In this document: positions 34,590 through 44,262 of the stretch, one piece after another
Position numbering within the stretch: the stretch's first letter is position 1
How the letters are laid out: each line of letters begins with the position of its first letter
Assembly: GCF_004345615.1 (NCBI RefSeq)
Contig: NZ_SLWK01000009.1
Coordinates: 54,666-118,665, forward strand
Reading direction: 5' to 3'
From: Natronoflexus pectinivorans
Lineage (GTDB): Bacteria > Bacteroidota > Bacteroidia > Bacteroidales > Marinilabiliaceae
Length of the DNA: 64,000 bases
Position numbers and translations under genes: made by a program
The notes under the pieces: generated by a model
The model's input: only the letters and a program-made list of their open reading frames with translations
Told to the model about the DNA's origin: nothing
Databases searched by the model: none

Positions 34590-35621
34590 ATGAAGAAATT
34601 TAAAGTAACAGCGTTGCTTGCCACGGTTCTGTTTATTGCAGGATGTGGCCTCCAAAGTGATGTAAAGATACTTCGGTTGGGACACACCCTCGACACCCAG
34701 CACTCTGTGCATATTGCCATGCAATACATGGCCGACAGAGTTGCCGAATTATCTGACGGACAGGTTCAAATTCAAATCTATGCAGGAGGAGTTCTGGGAT
34801 CAGAAAGAGAAAGTCTGGAGCTAATTCAACTTGGAAGCATGGATCTTACGAAGGTTTCAGCTGCTGCGATGGAAGGGTTTGTAGAAGAGTACAAAGTATT
34901 GGGTCTTCCCTACATTTTTCGGGATAAAGAGCATTCCTTCACAGTACTTGATGGTCCAATAGGAGAAGCCATGCTGGCAAAGGGAACTGAATTTTGGCTT
35001 CGTGGTTTATGCTTCTATGATGCCGGTGCCAGAAGCTTCTATACAAAAGACAGGATTGAAACCCCTGATGATTTAAGAGGCTTAAAAATCAGAGTCATGC
35101 AAAGTATCACTGCCGTAGAAATGATTCGCGCCATGGGAGGCGCCCCAACACCAGTTTCATGGGGTGAACTTTATACCGCACTTCAGGGAGGTGTTGTTGA
35201 TGGAGCAGAAAACAATCCCCCAAGTTTTTTCTTGTCAAGACATTATGAAGTTTGTAAATACTATCTGCTTAACGAACACACCATGATTCCGGATGTGATG
35301 ATAGTGAGTACACATGCCTGGAACAGATTGACTGAAGAAGAGCGAAAATGGCTTCAACAAGCAGCCGATGAATCAGTAGTCGTGCAACGTAAGGAATGGG
35401 AGCGTTCAGAAAACGAGGCACTCGCAGCAGTTAAAGCCGCAGGCGTAGAGGTCATTATTCCAAATAAAGAACCATTTATGGCAGCCACCGAAAGTGTTTT
35501 TGAACTCTATAGGAATAACCCCGCCATATATGATCTGATTCAGCAGATCAGAGCCATCCAACCCGAGGATTACCATGTGGCCGATCTTGAAGAGTTAACC
35601 AGCGAATACGAAAAAAACTAA
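34590..35621 (+). CDS. TRAP transporter substrate-binding protein, DctP family
   Basis: The 343-residue protein has a lipoprotein signal (ALLATVLFIAGC, Cys19) and the DctP fold: LRLGHTLDTQHSVHIAMQYMAD, GGVLGSERESLELIQLGSMD, and the carboxylate-binding Arg168 in RGLKIRVMQ with WGELYTALQGGVVDGAEN downstream. It captures an organic acid in the periplasm and delivers it to DctQM. The context points to a uronate such as galacturonate or glucuronate. Lipid anchoring replaces the free periplasmic form common in proteobacteria. Confidence 0.94.
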   Translation: MKKFKVTALLATVLFIAGCGLQSDVKILRLGHTLDTQHSVHIAMQYMADRVAELSDGQVQIQIYAGGVLGSERESLELIQLGSMDLTKVSAAAMEGFVEEYKVLGLPYIFRDKEHSFTVLDGPIGEAMLAKGTEFWLRGLCFYDAGARSFYTKDRIETPDDLRGLKIRVMQSITAVEMIRAMGGAPTPVSWGELYTALQGGVVDGAENNPPSFFLSRHYEVCKYYLLNEHTMIPDVMIVSTHAWNRLTEEERKWLQQAADESVVVQRKEWERSENEALAAVKAAGVEVIIPNKEPFMAATESVFELYRNNPAIYDLIQQIRAIQPEDYHVADLEELTSEYEKN

Positions 35622-35662
35622 CGAAACTAATTTCCACACAGGTTTCAAAATCATATATAGCT

Positions 35663-36145
35663 ATGAATTTTAGAGCGAAAATAGACAAAATGCTTGAATT
35701 GTTCCTGGTAGTCGTCATGAGCACCCTGGTGGTGAACGTGGTTTGGCAGGTTGCCAGTCGATACATTTTTTCCAGCCCCAGCTCCTTCACCGACGAATTG
35801 GCGGGATTTCTGCTGATCTGGGTTGGATTGGCCGGTGCTGCCTACGTAAAAGGACGCAACGAACACCTTGCCATTGACATTCTCCACACCAAGATGGGGC
35901 CAAAAACACACAAACGTACAATGATTTTCATAAACTTTCTAATCATACTCTTTTGTATCAGCGTTATGGTGATTGGTGGTACGTGGCTTATGTACGTTCA
36001 ATTTGTAAATGGACAGATTTCAGCTGCACTTCAGCTTCCCATGGGATATGTATACATGATTGTTCCATTTAGCGGATTACTGATGACTTACTACGCCAGT
36101 GACGACATCAGACACTTAATAAAAGAATTAAAATCTTTAAAATAA
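35663..36145 (+). CDS. TRAP transporter small membrane subunit, DctQ family
   Basis: The 160-residue protein has four membrane helices and DctQ features such as FTDELAGFLLIWVGLAGAAYVK (start ~49) and HLAIDIL. It joins DctM in the inner membrane to form the Na+-coupled permease. The gaps are 41 bases to dctP and 7 bases to dctM. Confidence 0.94.
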   Translation: MNFRAKIDKMLELFLVVVMSTLVVNVVWQVASRYIFSSPSSFTDELAGFLLIWVGLAGAAYVKGRNEHLAIDILHTKMGPKTHKRTMIFINFLIILFCISVMVIGGTWLMYVQFVNGQISAALQLPMGYVYMIVPFSGLLMTYYASDDIRHLIKELKSLK

Positions 36146-36152
36146 AACCACC

Positions 36153-37460
36153 ATGGAATTGGATATTTTAGGAATAGTTGTACTTATTGCTTCATTTCTG
36201 TTTTTTCTGGTCATTGGCGTGCCGGTGGCTTACAGTATCGGTTTGTCGGCCATCATCACCATGTTGGTGAATATGGACGTATTGCCGGCCATATCAACGC
36301 TTGCGCAGCGAATGGCAACCAGTCTCGATAGTTTTTCTCTTCTGGCTATCCCATTTTTTATATTGGCTGGTCAACTTATGAACTCTGGAGGTATAGCCAT
36401 ACGTTTAATTGATTTTGCCAAAGTCGTAGTTGGAAGGTTACCTGGAGGTCTTGCCATGGTTAATGTTACAGCAAACATGTTGTTTGGAGCCATTTCGGGT
36501 TCAGCCGCTGCTTCTGCTTCAGCCATCGGTTCCATTATGGGACCCCAGATGAAAAAAGAAGGGTATGAGGAGAATTTCTCTGCAGCCATCAACATTACAT
36601 CAGCCACTACCGGATTGGTAATCCCACCAAGTAACATCCTCATTGTTTACTCTTTGGCAAGTGGTGGAGTTTCCATCGCAGCTCTGTTTTTGGCCGGTTA
36701 CATCCCCGGGATTCTCACCGGATTGCTTTTAATGGCCGTTGGCGGAGTATATGCCTATCGTAAAAATTACCCGGTTGGAGTAAAAGTTCCTTTCAAAACA
36801 GGCATCAAAAAATTCCTCGATGCCATTCCCAGTTTAATGATGCTGGTGATTGTAATAGGCGGTATTGTTGCCGGATTTTTTACGGCCACAGAAGCCTCGG
36901 CCATTGCTGTTGTCTACTGTCTGTTTTTGGCTTTCTTTTATAAAGAGATTCGTGTGGAAAATCTTCCCCGTATCATCATCAATACAGTAAGAACCACAGG
37001 CATCGTAATGTTGTTGATTGCTACCTCCATCGGGTTATCGTGGGTAATGTCGTACGAGAACATACCACAAACCGTTAGCGACGGATTGTTGAGCATATCA
37101 TCAAACCCGCTGGTTATTCTTTTGATGATCAACTTCATCTTGCTGTTTGTTGGAATCTTTATGGATATGACACCTGCAGTATTAATCTTTACTCCTATTT
37201 TCCTGCCCATTGTTACCGGACCGGAAATGGGAATTGACCCGATTCATTTTGGTATCATCATGATCACGAACCTTTGCGTTGGCTTATGTACTCCACCCGT
37301 AGGTTCTGTTCTGTTTATCGGATGTAGTGTTGCCAACCTTAAAATTCAGGATGTGATCAAACCCATGATTCCATTCTTTATTGCCATGATGGTAGCACTG
37401 CTATTGATCACATTTATCCCATCCATCAGCCTTGTTGTTCCGAGGATGTTTGGATTCTGA
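36153..37460 (+). CDS. TRAP transporter large permease, DctM family
   Basis: The 435-residue multispanning protein shows DctM signatures: FFILAGQLMNSGGIA, NMLFGAISGSAAASASAIGSIM, and NLCVGLCTPPVGSVLFIGC near the C-terminus. It is the Na+-driven translocation subunit. With dctP and dctQ it forms the only importer in the island; no SusCD pair is present, so the cell probably imports monomers or small oligomers through this route. Confidence 0.95.
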   Translation: MELDILGIVVLIASFLFFLVIGVPVAYSIGLSAIITMLVNMDVLPAISTLAQRMATSLDSFSLLAIPFFILAGQLMNSGGIAIRLIDFAKVVVGRLPGGLAMVNVTANMLFGAISGSAAASASAIGSIMGPQMKKEGYEENFSAAINITSATTGLVIPPSNILIVYSLASGGVSIAALFLAGYIPGILTGLLLMAVGGVYAYRKNYPVGVKVPFKTGIKKFLDAIPSLMMLVIVIGGIVAGFFTATEASAIAVVYCLFLAFFYKEIRVENLPRIIINTVRTTGIVMLLIATSIGLSWVMSYENIPQTVSDGLLSISSNPLVILLMINFILLFVGIFMDMTPAVLIFTPIFLPIVTGPEMGIDPIHFGIIMITNLCVGLCTPPVGSVLFIGCSVANLKIQDVIKPMIPFFIAMMVALLLITFIPSISLVVPRMFGF

Positions 37461-37854
37461 TGACTTATGATTTCTTTATACAATAGATCGTTAGACTTTT
37501 AGATTATTAGACATAAGATACAAGTAAGCTTCTTATTATCAGTTGATTAAATGTCATCGCAGCAAGTTTATAAACATCTGATTGTTAGGCAAATAAAAAA
37601 GATTAACGAACTATTATTTATATAAACAAGAAAAATTTGATTAAAATGTAGTTTAACCACAAAAAGCACTATGACGTTTTAGAATTATCATTCTAACGGT
37701 GTTAAAACCTATTTAAAGTTTTATGCTCATTGTGGTTAAACTACAACTTTATTATACATCTCATCTTTAAGCAAAAATGAAACGCGCATGGGAAAATTCA
37801 TCAAAAACCTCTCATGCAAGTCGCATCCGACCGTAATAAACTAATTAAATACGG
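37461..37854. other. Gene-free stretch with MITE-like inverted repeat
   Basis: These 394 bases between dctM and the second lacI hold no supported gene. They contain a 99-bp unit with perfect 16-bp ends (listed separately). The ~110 bases next to the lacI start are the presumed promoter; no clear TAnnTTTG was assigned. Confidence 0.6.
37647..37745. repeat. 99-bp MITE-like unit with 16-bp terminal inverted repeats
   Basis: TGTAGTTTAACCACAA (37647-37662) is perfectly complementary to TTGTGGTTAAACTACA (37730-37745), and the match continues imperfectly inward through AGCA/TGCT. A second stem, TTAGAAT/ATTCTAA, lies in the middle (37679-37696). No clear target-site duplication was seen. Confidence 0.65.
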
Positions 37855-38904
37855 ATGAAACAGGTAAGAATAAAAGATATTGCACAAAAGGCCGGTGTTT
37901 CCATAGGCACGGTTGACAGGGTACTGCACAACCGTGGAGAGGTTGCAGCCGATACACGTGAACGGGTTTTAACCATTGCGCGTGAAATGCATTACCAGCC
38001 AAACATTGTTGCACAGGCATTAACCACCAAAAAACAATACCATTTGGCAGCTTTGTTGCCACGTGGTGGCAACGAAAACGTATTCTGGATGGCACATCCG
38101 CAAGGAATTGAAAAAGCCGTAAAAGACCTGCGTCCATTTTACGTGGATGTGCGCTTTTTCTTTTTTGAACTGCACAATGAGGCTGACTTTTTAGCCAAAA
38201 CGAAAGAAATTCTGGAATATAATCCTGAGGGAGTCATTTTTGCTCCGATTCTGAAAAAAGAGTCCATACAGTTTTGCAGCGAACTGGATAACAGAAATAC
38301 GCCCTACATTTTTATCGACACCTACATTGAAAACGCCAATTGCATTTCCTTTATAGGTGAAGATGCCTACCAGGGAGGCAGAGTTGCCGCCAGTCTTATT
38401 GATTATGGTCTGGAGCCGTCAAAAGATATTCTTATTGTAAACATTGCCAAGGATTTGGAAAACACCCAGCATCTGAACCGACGAAACCAGGGGTTTATGA
38501 GTTATTTTCTGGATACGGGAAGAAACCTTGGAATGAAAATCACAGTGGAGATTCCATCTTCGGATAAAGAAACGGTTAAATCCAGAATGGATTATATCCT
38601 AAAATCCAATCCCAATATTGGCGCAATATTGGTATCGAGTGCCAAAACCCATGTCATTGCCAGATATCTGGAGGATCAAAAATTAAACAACCTTATCCTG
38701 GTGGGATATGAACTTACCAGAAAAAACATCGACTATTTAAAAAGAGGTTTAATAAGGTTCTTAATTGGGCAGAAACCAACCGAACAGACAGAAAAGGCTG
38801 TTAAGCGGATGTTTGAGTATCTTACAACCAATCAAACAGTTGGAAAAAGAGAGTTTCAACCGGTGGAAATTGTCAACGTTGAAAACGTTGACCTGTTTCA
38901 ATAG
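37855..38904 (+). CDS. LacI family transcriptional regulator (second)
   Basis: The 349-residue protein starts with the LacI head [25 protein letters not shown] (~4-28) followed by a substrate-binding-protein-like sensor domain (YLAALLP-like region onward). The VDRVLHNRG form is common in Bacteroidota regulators of sugar loci. It is 40 bases upstream of uxaE on the same strand and downstream of the TRAP genes, so it likely controls uxaE and perhaps transport, with tagaturonate or a related uronate as effector (inference). Confidence 0.92.
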   Translation: MKQVRIKDIAQKAGVSIGTVDRVLHNRGEVAADTRERVLTIAREMHYQPNIVAQALTTKKQYHLAALLPRGGNENVFWMAHPQGIEKAVKDLRPFYVDVRFFFFELHNEADFLAKTKEILEYNPEGVIFAPILKKESIQFCSELDNRNTPYIFIDTYIENANCISFIGEDAYQGGRVAASLIDYGLEPSKDILIVNIAKDLENTQHLNRRNQGFMSYFLDTGRNLGMKITVEIPSSDKETVKSRMDYILKSNPNIGAILVSSAKTHVIARYLEDQKLNNLILVGYELTRKNIDYLKRGLIRFLIGQKPTEQTEKAVKRMFEYLTTNQTVGKREFQPVEIVNVENVDLFQ

Positions 38905-38944
38905 AAAAAAATCACAAGCAGTTAATATCCTTAAAATCAATAAA

Positions 38945-40195
38945 ATGAAAAAACTATCAAAATATTCAATCGGCATGGGCGATCGTTTTGCTCATCAGGC
39001 AAAAGCACAGTTAAGTGCTGTGATTGAAGCGGAAAAGAAGGGATTCAGCATCACTCCGGTATGGAATAAATCCAACCGCGAGCATACAACAATCGGAAGT
39101 CAACCTGCTGACACACGCAATGCAGTTGACGCGGCGTTAAAGGAGATGGGTTGGAATAAGCCTTACTTTATTGATGCTGATCACATCAATCTTGACAATG
39201 TTGAAAAATTCATGGACAGCTCAGACTTTTTCACCATTGATGTTGCTTCTTACATAGGAAAACAGGGAGATTGTGCTGAAAAAGAGACCTTCCTGAAGAA
39301 GATGGAGAGTTATGTTGGCTCATTCTCTATACCGGGAATCGCGAAACAAATTACGGTCAGCCGGGAGCAACTGCAAAACATCACCTCGCAATATCTTTAC
39401 GCTGCTTGTATGGCTGGCGAAACTTATAAGAAAATTGTCGCTGCCAAAGGAGAAGGAAACTTCATTACAGAAGTATCAATGGACGAAGTTCCCAATCCAC
39501 AAACCCCGGTGGAACTCTTTTTTATTTTAGCTATGCTGGCACATTACAACGTACCAGCGCAAACAATTGCTCCCAAGTTCACCGGAAGATTTAACAAAGG
39601 TGTGGATTATGTGGGTGACACCAAAGCATTTGCCGAAGAGTTTGAGGCTAACCTGATGGTTATTGACTTCGCCATTGCAAAATTTGGCTTACCAGCTGAG
39701 CTTAAACTCAGCGTACATTCAGGATCGGACAAATTCTCAATTTACGACCCTATCAGAGATCTGACACAAAAACACAACAAAGGTTTTCACCTGAAAACTG
39801 CCGGAACCACCTGGCTTGAAGAGGTGATTGGCCTCGCACTGGCCGGAGGTGAAGCTCTGGATTTTGTGAAAAAGCTTTACGCCAAGGCTCTGGAGAACGT
39901 TGAAAAGCTGTGTGCACCCTATGCCGATGTTATCGACATCGACGAAAATCAACTTCCTTCGGCTGAGACCGTGAACAAATGGAGTAACGAGGACTTTGCC
40001 AATGCGCTTCGACATATTCCTGAGCATCCGCTGTATAATCCAAACATGCGTCAGTTGGTTCATGTAGGATATAAACTGGCCGCCGATGAAATTGATAAGT
40101 ATAACGAACTGTTGAAACAAAATGCCGAGATTGTTGGAAAATGTGTGTATGAAAACATTTATGAGAGGCATTTAAAACGCTTGCTGAATCTTTAA
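38945..40195 (+). CDS. uxaE: Tagaturonate/fructuronate epimerase (UxaE)
   Basis: The open frame reaches back to 38765 inside lacI, but the ATG at 38945 (MKKLSKYSIGMGDRFAHQ) is the family start and gives 416 residues. Family features include GMGDRFAHQAKAQL, PYFIDADHINLDNV, APKFTGRFNKGVDY and KLSVHSGSDKFSIYDP. UxaE, first defined in Thermotoga, epimerises D-tagaturonate to D-fructuronate, so galacturonate can join the glucuronate branch without UxaB/UxaA. Together with uxaC and the SDR reductase it completes galacturonate to mannonate. A strong terminator follows. Confidence 0.92.
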   Translation: MKKLSKYSIGMGDRFAHQAKAQLSAVIEAEKKGFSITPVWNKSNREHTTIGSQPADTRNAVDAALKEMGWNKPYFIDADHINLDNVEKFMDSSDFFTIDVASYIGKQGDCAEKETFLKKMESYVGSFSIPGIAKQITVSREQLQNITSQYLYAACMAGETYKKIVAAKGEGNFITEVSMDEVPNPQTPVELFFILAMLAHYNVPAQTIAPKFTGRFNKGVDYVGDTKAFAEEFEANLMVIDFAIAKFGLPAELKLSVHSGSDKFSIYDPIRDLTQKHNKGFHLKTAGTTWLEEVIGLALAGGEALDFVKKLYAKALENVEKLCAPYADVIDIDENQLPSAETVNKWSNEDFANALRHIPEHPLYNPNMRQLVHVGYKLAADEIDKYNELLKQNAEIVGKCVYENIYERHLKRLLNL

Positions 40196-40244
40196 TCTTC
40201 GATTAAAGCTATGCTGCTTTAAGTTAGAAAGAAACTAATGACAG

Positions 40245-40278
40245 AAAGAGCTGAACACATATTGTGTTCAGCTCTTTT
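40245..40278 (+). terminator. Rho-independent terminator after uxaE
   Basis: Perfect 15-bp stem AAAGAGCTGAACACA (40245-40259), loop TAT, TGTGTTCAGCTCTTT (40263-40277), followed by T. It marks the right end of the uronate island. Confidence 0.94.
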
Positions 40279-40545
40279 AGCCTGCTTTATTCATGAATTG
40301 TCGTAATGAGATGATCAAATACCAATAAATATGGACAACCGCAAAGAAAATTGATGAAGGGAATAATGAATTATTTTCAAATCAATTTTATTGAGGACGT
40401 CCAGATTTAGTAGGTAGTTGAGCATCGTAATAGATAATTTGTGAATAATGCAGGTTAGGTATATAACCCTTAATTATTGAACTAATATTTGGCAAACATT
40501 TTTAAAAATTCAACCAACATTTAGTATGATACATGTTTTATTTTA

Positions 40546-40553
40546 TATATTTG
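40546..40553 (+). promoter_or_regulatory. -7 box TATATTTG of SLAC1-type channel gene
   Basis: An exact TAnnTTTG match 28 bases upstream of the ATG at 40582. The 266 bases between it and the uxaE terminator hold no supported gene. A weak resemblance to the regulon element at 40439-40453 lacks the second copy at 21 bp and was not counted. Confidence 0.6.
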
Positions 40554-40581
40554 CATATCTATATTTTTAAAACATATAAAC

Positions 40582-41532
40582 ATGTCAGATAAAATCAAAT
40601 ACTTCCCAATCACAGCCTATACAGTGATAATGGGTTTAAGCGGTTTAACCCTTATTTTCTCAAAATACGGACAACTTGGATGGCTGCCCACCACATTCTA
40701 CAATGTGGCTTTATGGAGCGTTACAACTCTATTTGTTGTTATCAGCGTGATGTATCTTTTAAAGAGGATAATGTTTCCGCAGGAGGTAATGGCTGAATAT
40801 CGGCATCCCATTCGCATTAATTTCTTCCCCACCATTTCCATATCACTTTTATTGCTATCCATAGCTTTTGAAGTATACAACAAGGCCATCTCAGCGTGGC
40901 TTTGGTGGCCGGGAGTGGCTCTTCAAACATGGTTTGCACTTAACGCCATAAGCTATTGGATTCAGCACAATTATCAGATACAACATTTTAATCCGGCCTG
41001 GTTTATCCCGGCAGTAGGAAATGTTCTGGTTCCGGTTAGCGGGATAGAACATGCACCTATGATCATAAGCTATTTCTATTTCTCATCGGGTATGTTTTTC
41101 TGGATTGCACTGTTTGTGATTTTCCTCTATAGAGTAGTATTTCATGGACAGTTGGCAGAAAAATTCATTCCAACGTTTTTCATACTCATAGCGCCACCGG
41201 CAGTAGGATTTATCTCATACATGAAGTTTTTCCCGTCATGGGACGGATTTTCAATGTTTATGCTGATGATGGCGCTCTTTTTTGTGCTGCTATTGGCAAA
41301 AATGGGAAAAAGTTTTACAAAACTCAGGTTTTTCATGTCGTGGTGGGCGTTTACATTCCCCATGACAGCCATAACCGTAGCTACAGCTTTGGCATGGGAA
41401 ATGACCGGGATTCATGAATTCAAGTATATTTCATGGGCGTTGGGAACAATGGCAACCGTCATTATCAGCATAGTAGCATATAAAACCATTGCGCACATGC
41501 GAAAAGGGGAAATTTGTGTTATGGAAGAATAG
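40582..41532 (+). CDS. SLAC1/TehA-type anion channel (TDT family)
   Basis: The 316-residue protein has about ten membrane helices in five hairpins. It begins YFPITAYTVIMGLSGLTLIFSKY and contains PAWFIPAVGNVLVPVSG, both typical of the SLAC1 anion channel/TehA tellurite-resistance family. Members conduct chloride, nitrate or dicarboxylates across the inner membrane; the ion here is unknown. It has its own promoter. Confidence 0.9.
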   Translation: MSDKIKYFPITAYTVIMGLSGLTLIFSKYGQLGWLPTTFYNVALWSVTTLFVVISVMYLLKRIMFPQEVMAEYRHPIRINFFPTISISLLLLSIAFEVYNKAISAWLWWPGVALQTWFALNAISYWIQHNYQIQHFNPAWFIPAVGNVLVPVSGIEHAPMIISYFYFSSGMFFWIALFVIFLYRVVFHGQLAEKFIPTFFILIAPPAVGFISYMKFFPSWDGFSMFMLMMALFFVLLLAKMGKSFTKLRFFMSWWAFTFPMTAITVATALAWEMTGIHEFKYISWALGTMATVIISIVAYKTIAHMRKGEICVMEE

Positions 41533-41641
41533 ATATAAAAAGTATTCAAGTTGATTGTTTGCATCATTTTTTTTTCATATTTTGGAAACAGTACTAAACC
41601 CGATTATTTCTGATAGTTTCTAAACCTAAAAGAGCTGGAGT

Positions 41642-42013
41642 ATGAAAAAAGGAGAGATTAAGTTAATAGACCTGGATTTTGAATACAAAATCTGGAAAAA
41701 CAGGTTGAGCAGCTATATTAAGGAGGTTGAAATCATAAAAAACAGAAACAAAGAAGTAGCGGATTGCTGTCCGGGAAAAGAATTGAACACTGTTGAAATT
41801 ATGGTTTTGGAACAACATGAGACCGATTTAACACAATTGCTCAACCGCATAAAAGTTCAGGAACAATCCATGCAGTTTTACAACAAGGATTTTCCCATAA
41901 CCGCCGATCATGAACATGTTACGGAGCACAATAAAATCCGTGAAAAAATGGCATATTTATGCTCTATTCATACTGAAAAAGTCAATGATTTGATTGATGC
42001 ACTGGGAATTTGA
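41642..42013 (+). CDS. Hypothetical helical protein
   Basis: The 123-residue protein is mainly charged and helical, with heptad-like spacing around LEQHETDLTQLLNRIKVQEQSM and a paired Cys in ADCCPGKE. A purine-rich GAGCTGGAG precedes the ATG. There is no signal peptide or membrane helix and I recognise no family. It follows the SLAC1-type gene by 109 bases and is followed by a strong terminator. Confidence 0.65.
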   Translation: MKKGEIKLIDLDFEYKIWKNRLSSYIKEVEIIKNRNKEVADCCPGKELNTVEIMVLEQHETDLTQLLNRIKVQEQSMQFYNKDFPITADHEHVTEHNKIREKMAYLCSIHTEKVNDLIDALGI

Positions 42014-42460
42014 TGGAGCTAAATTTGAAATGTTGAAGCTAATGAAATTTGAGTACCGGAGTTATCAAGATGTACCTTACCTCTTTATTATAAAAATTAA
42101 ACGCACTAAAAACATTACAGAAATCGACGCACTTCAGTATACGGATGCCATTTACATGGCATCCGTATTTGTTTTACAACCAAACCATATATTATGCTCA
42201 CATCCAGGCCAAGAGCGATGATGTCTATCTCTCGGCTTTAAAATGCTACAGACAAAGTATTAATAATCGCCACAAAATGATTTATATAGAACCAATTGTT
42301 CAAAATAATCAATCCTTTACTTGCGAATAATGTTCTTTCTGTTTTGGATTTTCATGGCCGATTGCGATAAGGATAAGCATTTCAAATAATAGTATTGCAA
42401 TTCAGGCTGATAATAAGAGATAATCCAAAAAATCCAGTTACCTTTAAAAAAAATACCAAG
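42014..42460. other. Gene-free stretch before GH130 gene
   Basis: Apart from the terminator at 42139-42175, no feature is supported here. Short open frames in this part lack protein character. The last ~150 bases should contain the GH130 promoter, but no clear -7 box was seen. Confidence 0.5.
42139..42175 (+). terminator. Rho-independent terminator
   Basis: Perfect 13-bp stem ATACGGATGCCAT (42139-42151), loop TTAC, ATGGCATCCGTAT (42156-42168), then TTGTTTT. It ends the 41642 transcript. Confidence 0.92.
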
Positions 42461-43930
42461 ATGCAAGTATCTGTAAGCAGGAAGAATATAACCTTCAAAC
42501 CTGACCCTGCCAGGGTAATTGTGCGGTTTCTGTTTATAGATGATAACAGAGCCATAAATACCATTCGGTTTGTCCTGAATATGTCTGCAGATGAGTCATC
42601 ATTTACTTTGCAGCAAACACTTCGTGATTTTTCGATGCGCCATCGTAACATCTCAAAAATTTTTGAAAAGCATTTTAATAAAGTTTCTCATTTGCTGTCA
42701 TCATTGCATATAAATCCCGATGATGTTGATTATTCTAAGAAAATTCTCATTGGTTCATATTTTACAATGGAGTATTCAATTGAATCAGCTGCTTTTTTTA
42801 ATCCTTCCATGGTCGAACATCCTGATCAAACTGAAATAAGTCCTGGGTCGAAAAGAGTGATTATAAGTTTTAGAGCTACGGGTGAGGGCCACATTTCTTC
42901 AATTGTTTTCAGAACAGGAGTTTTAGACAAAAACGATGACCTTATAGTTGAGCCCATCGGAAATTTACTGGAAGAAGCAGAGCATATAAGAAGGCATATT
43001 TACAATAAGAAATCATTCGCAAAAAAGTTGGATGAAATGCAAGAGATTCATGGCATTGTTCCACCTGAACTTGTTCTGGATAAGTTAAATGATGAATTTA
43101 CCTATGGAGAACTTCGCAAATGTATTAAAGAATCACGAGAAGCGATTCATTTGGAATGTGATAAAGACGTGCTTTTTAATCAAATCATATGGCTGGCATC
43201 ATCACATTATGAGCTTCAATTCTCATTGGATACAAATATCTCCGAAAGAGTCATATTCCCTGTTTCTGCAAATGAAAGGAATGGTATTGAAGATGCCCGA
43301 TTTGTGAAATTTACGGATGATGATAACAAAATAAAATATTTTGCAACCTACACTGCTTATGATGGAACTACCATTTTGCCAAAGTTGATAGAAACTGAGG
43401 ACTTTTATCACTTCAAAATGATGCCATTACATGGTGAAATAGCAAAGAATAAAGGCATGGCTTTGTTCCCACGGAAGATAAACGGGAAATATGCAATGCT
43501 TTGCCGGATAGATGGATTTAGTAATTATATTGCTTTTTCAGATAACATCACAATATGGCGTGAAGCCAGAATGCTGCAACAACCTAAGTACTCCTGGGAA
43601 TTAATTCAAATTGGTAATTGTGGATCGCCAATTGAAACAGAAGAAGGTTGGCTTATAATTACACATGGGGTAGGCCCCATGCGTGAGTACGTTATAGGTG
43701 CAGCTTTATTCGATCTTGATAACCCCGAAATAGAAATTGGCAGGTCAAAAACACCGCTACTAATACCTAATGTAGCAGAAAGAGAAGGCTACGTGCCCAA
43801 TGTGGTATATTCGTGCGGTTCGATGATACATAACGATGAGTTAATAATTCCATATGCCATGTCGGATTATTCTTCAACCTATGCATCTGTTAACCTGAAG
43901 AACTTACTGACCGAACTGAAGAGTTCATAA
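42461..43930 (+). CDS. GH130 family glycoside phosphorylase/hydrolase
   Basis: An ATG at 42461 (MQVSVSRKNITFKPDPARVIVRF) is preferred to an in-frame TTG at 42395. The 489-residue protein has the long GH130 form: N-terminal helical region (~1-160), then a five-bladed propeller with ERNGIEDARFVKF (catalytic Asp in the DAR region), PLHGEIAKNKGMALFPRKINGKY and GNCGSPIETEEGWLIITHGVG. GH130 enzymes phosphorolyse or hydrolyse beta-mannosides. Clustering with two GT4 enzymes downstream suggests turnover of an endogenous mannose-containing glycan (inference). Confidence 0.88.
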   Translation: MQVSVSRKNITFKPDPARVIVRFLFIDDNRAINTIRFVLNMSADESSFTLQQTLRDFSMRHRNISKIFEKHFNKVSHLLSSLHINPDDVDYSKKILIGSYFTMEYSIESAAFFNPSMVEHPDQTEISPGSKRVIISFRATGEGHISSIVFRTGVLDKNDDLIVEPIGNLLEEAEHIRRHIYNKKSFAKKLDEMQEIHGIVPPELVLDKLNDEFTYGELRKCIKESREAIHLECDKDVLFNQIIWLASSHYELQFSLDTNISERVIFPVSANERNGIEDARFVKFTDDDNKIKYFATYTAYDGTTILPKLIETEDFYHFKMMPLHGEIAKNKGMALFPRKINGKYAMLCRIDGFSNYIAFSDNITIWREARMLQQPKYSWELIQIGNCGSPIETEEGWLIITHGVGPMREYVIGAALFDLDNPEIEIGRSKTPLLIPNVAEREGYVPNVVYSCGSMIHNDELIIPYAMSDYSSTYASVNLKNLLTELKSS

Positions 43931-44041
43931 CTGTCATTTCTCAATAATATACTACTCTTATATCCATTAAAACAGAGAAAACCTCAAACACTTGATGACA
44001 TAATACACCTTTTCATCTGTTTATAATTTGATTTTTATAGG

Positions 44042-44059
44042 CTCCCGAGTACTCGGGAG
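44042..44059. repeat. 18-bp palindrome CTCCCGAGTACTCGGGAG
   Basis: A perfect palindrome of the TCCCGA-N4-TCGGGA type also seen twice at 19560-19600. It lies between the GH130 gene and the next promoter and may act as a weak terminator or an interspersed repeat. Confidence 0.7.
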
Positions 44060-44174
44060 AACTCGCCACAGTAGTCATGCTAATGTATGATAAGGTTTTT
44101 TCATGGCTCGTTTCATCTTTCTTTTATATTAATGGAGACTGCTCTTCCCGATGAGATATAAAACATTACCAAAT

Positions 44175-44240
44175 GTGTGAATTATGTAATATTAAACAAT
44201 TATGTTGTAATATACCAGATTGCGATGTTAAGTACATTTG
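44175..44240 (+). promoter_or_regulatory. Regulon promoter P1 (outer-membrane barrel gene 44263)
   Basis: Element 1 GTGTGAATTATGTAA (44175-44189), element 2 ACAATTATGTTGTAA (44196-44210), 21-bp period. After 22 bases comes the -7 box TACATTTG (44233-44240). The ATG is 22 bases further. Same 66-bp layout as five other promoters in the window. Confidence 0.8.
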
Positions 44241-44262
44241 TGTATAACATAAAATATAATTT

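Noticed and set aside
40439-40453. TTGTGAATAATGCAG resembling the regulon element upstream of the SLAC1-type gene
   Set aside because: No second copy at 21 bp, and the gene has an exact -7 box elsewhere at 40546.
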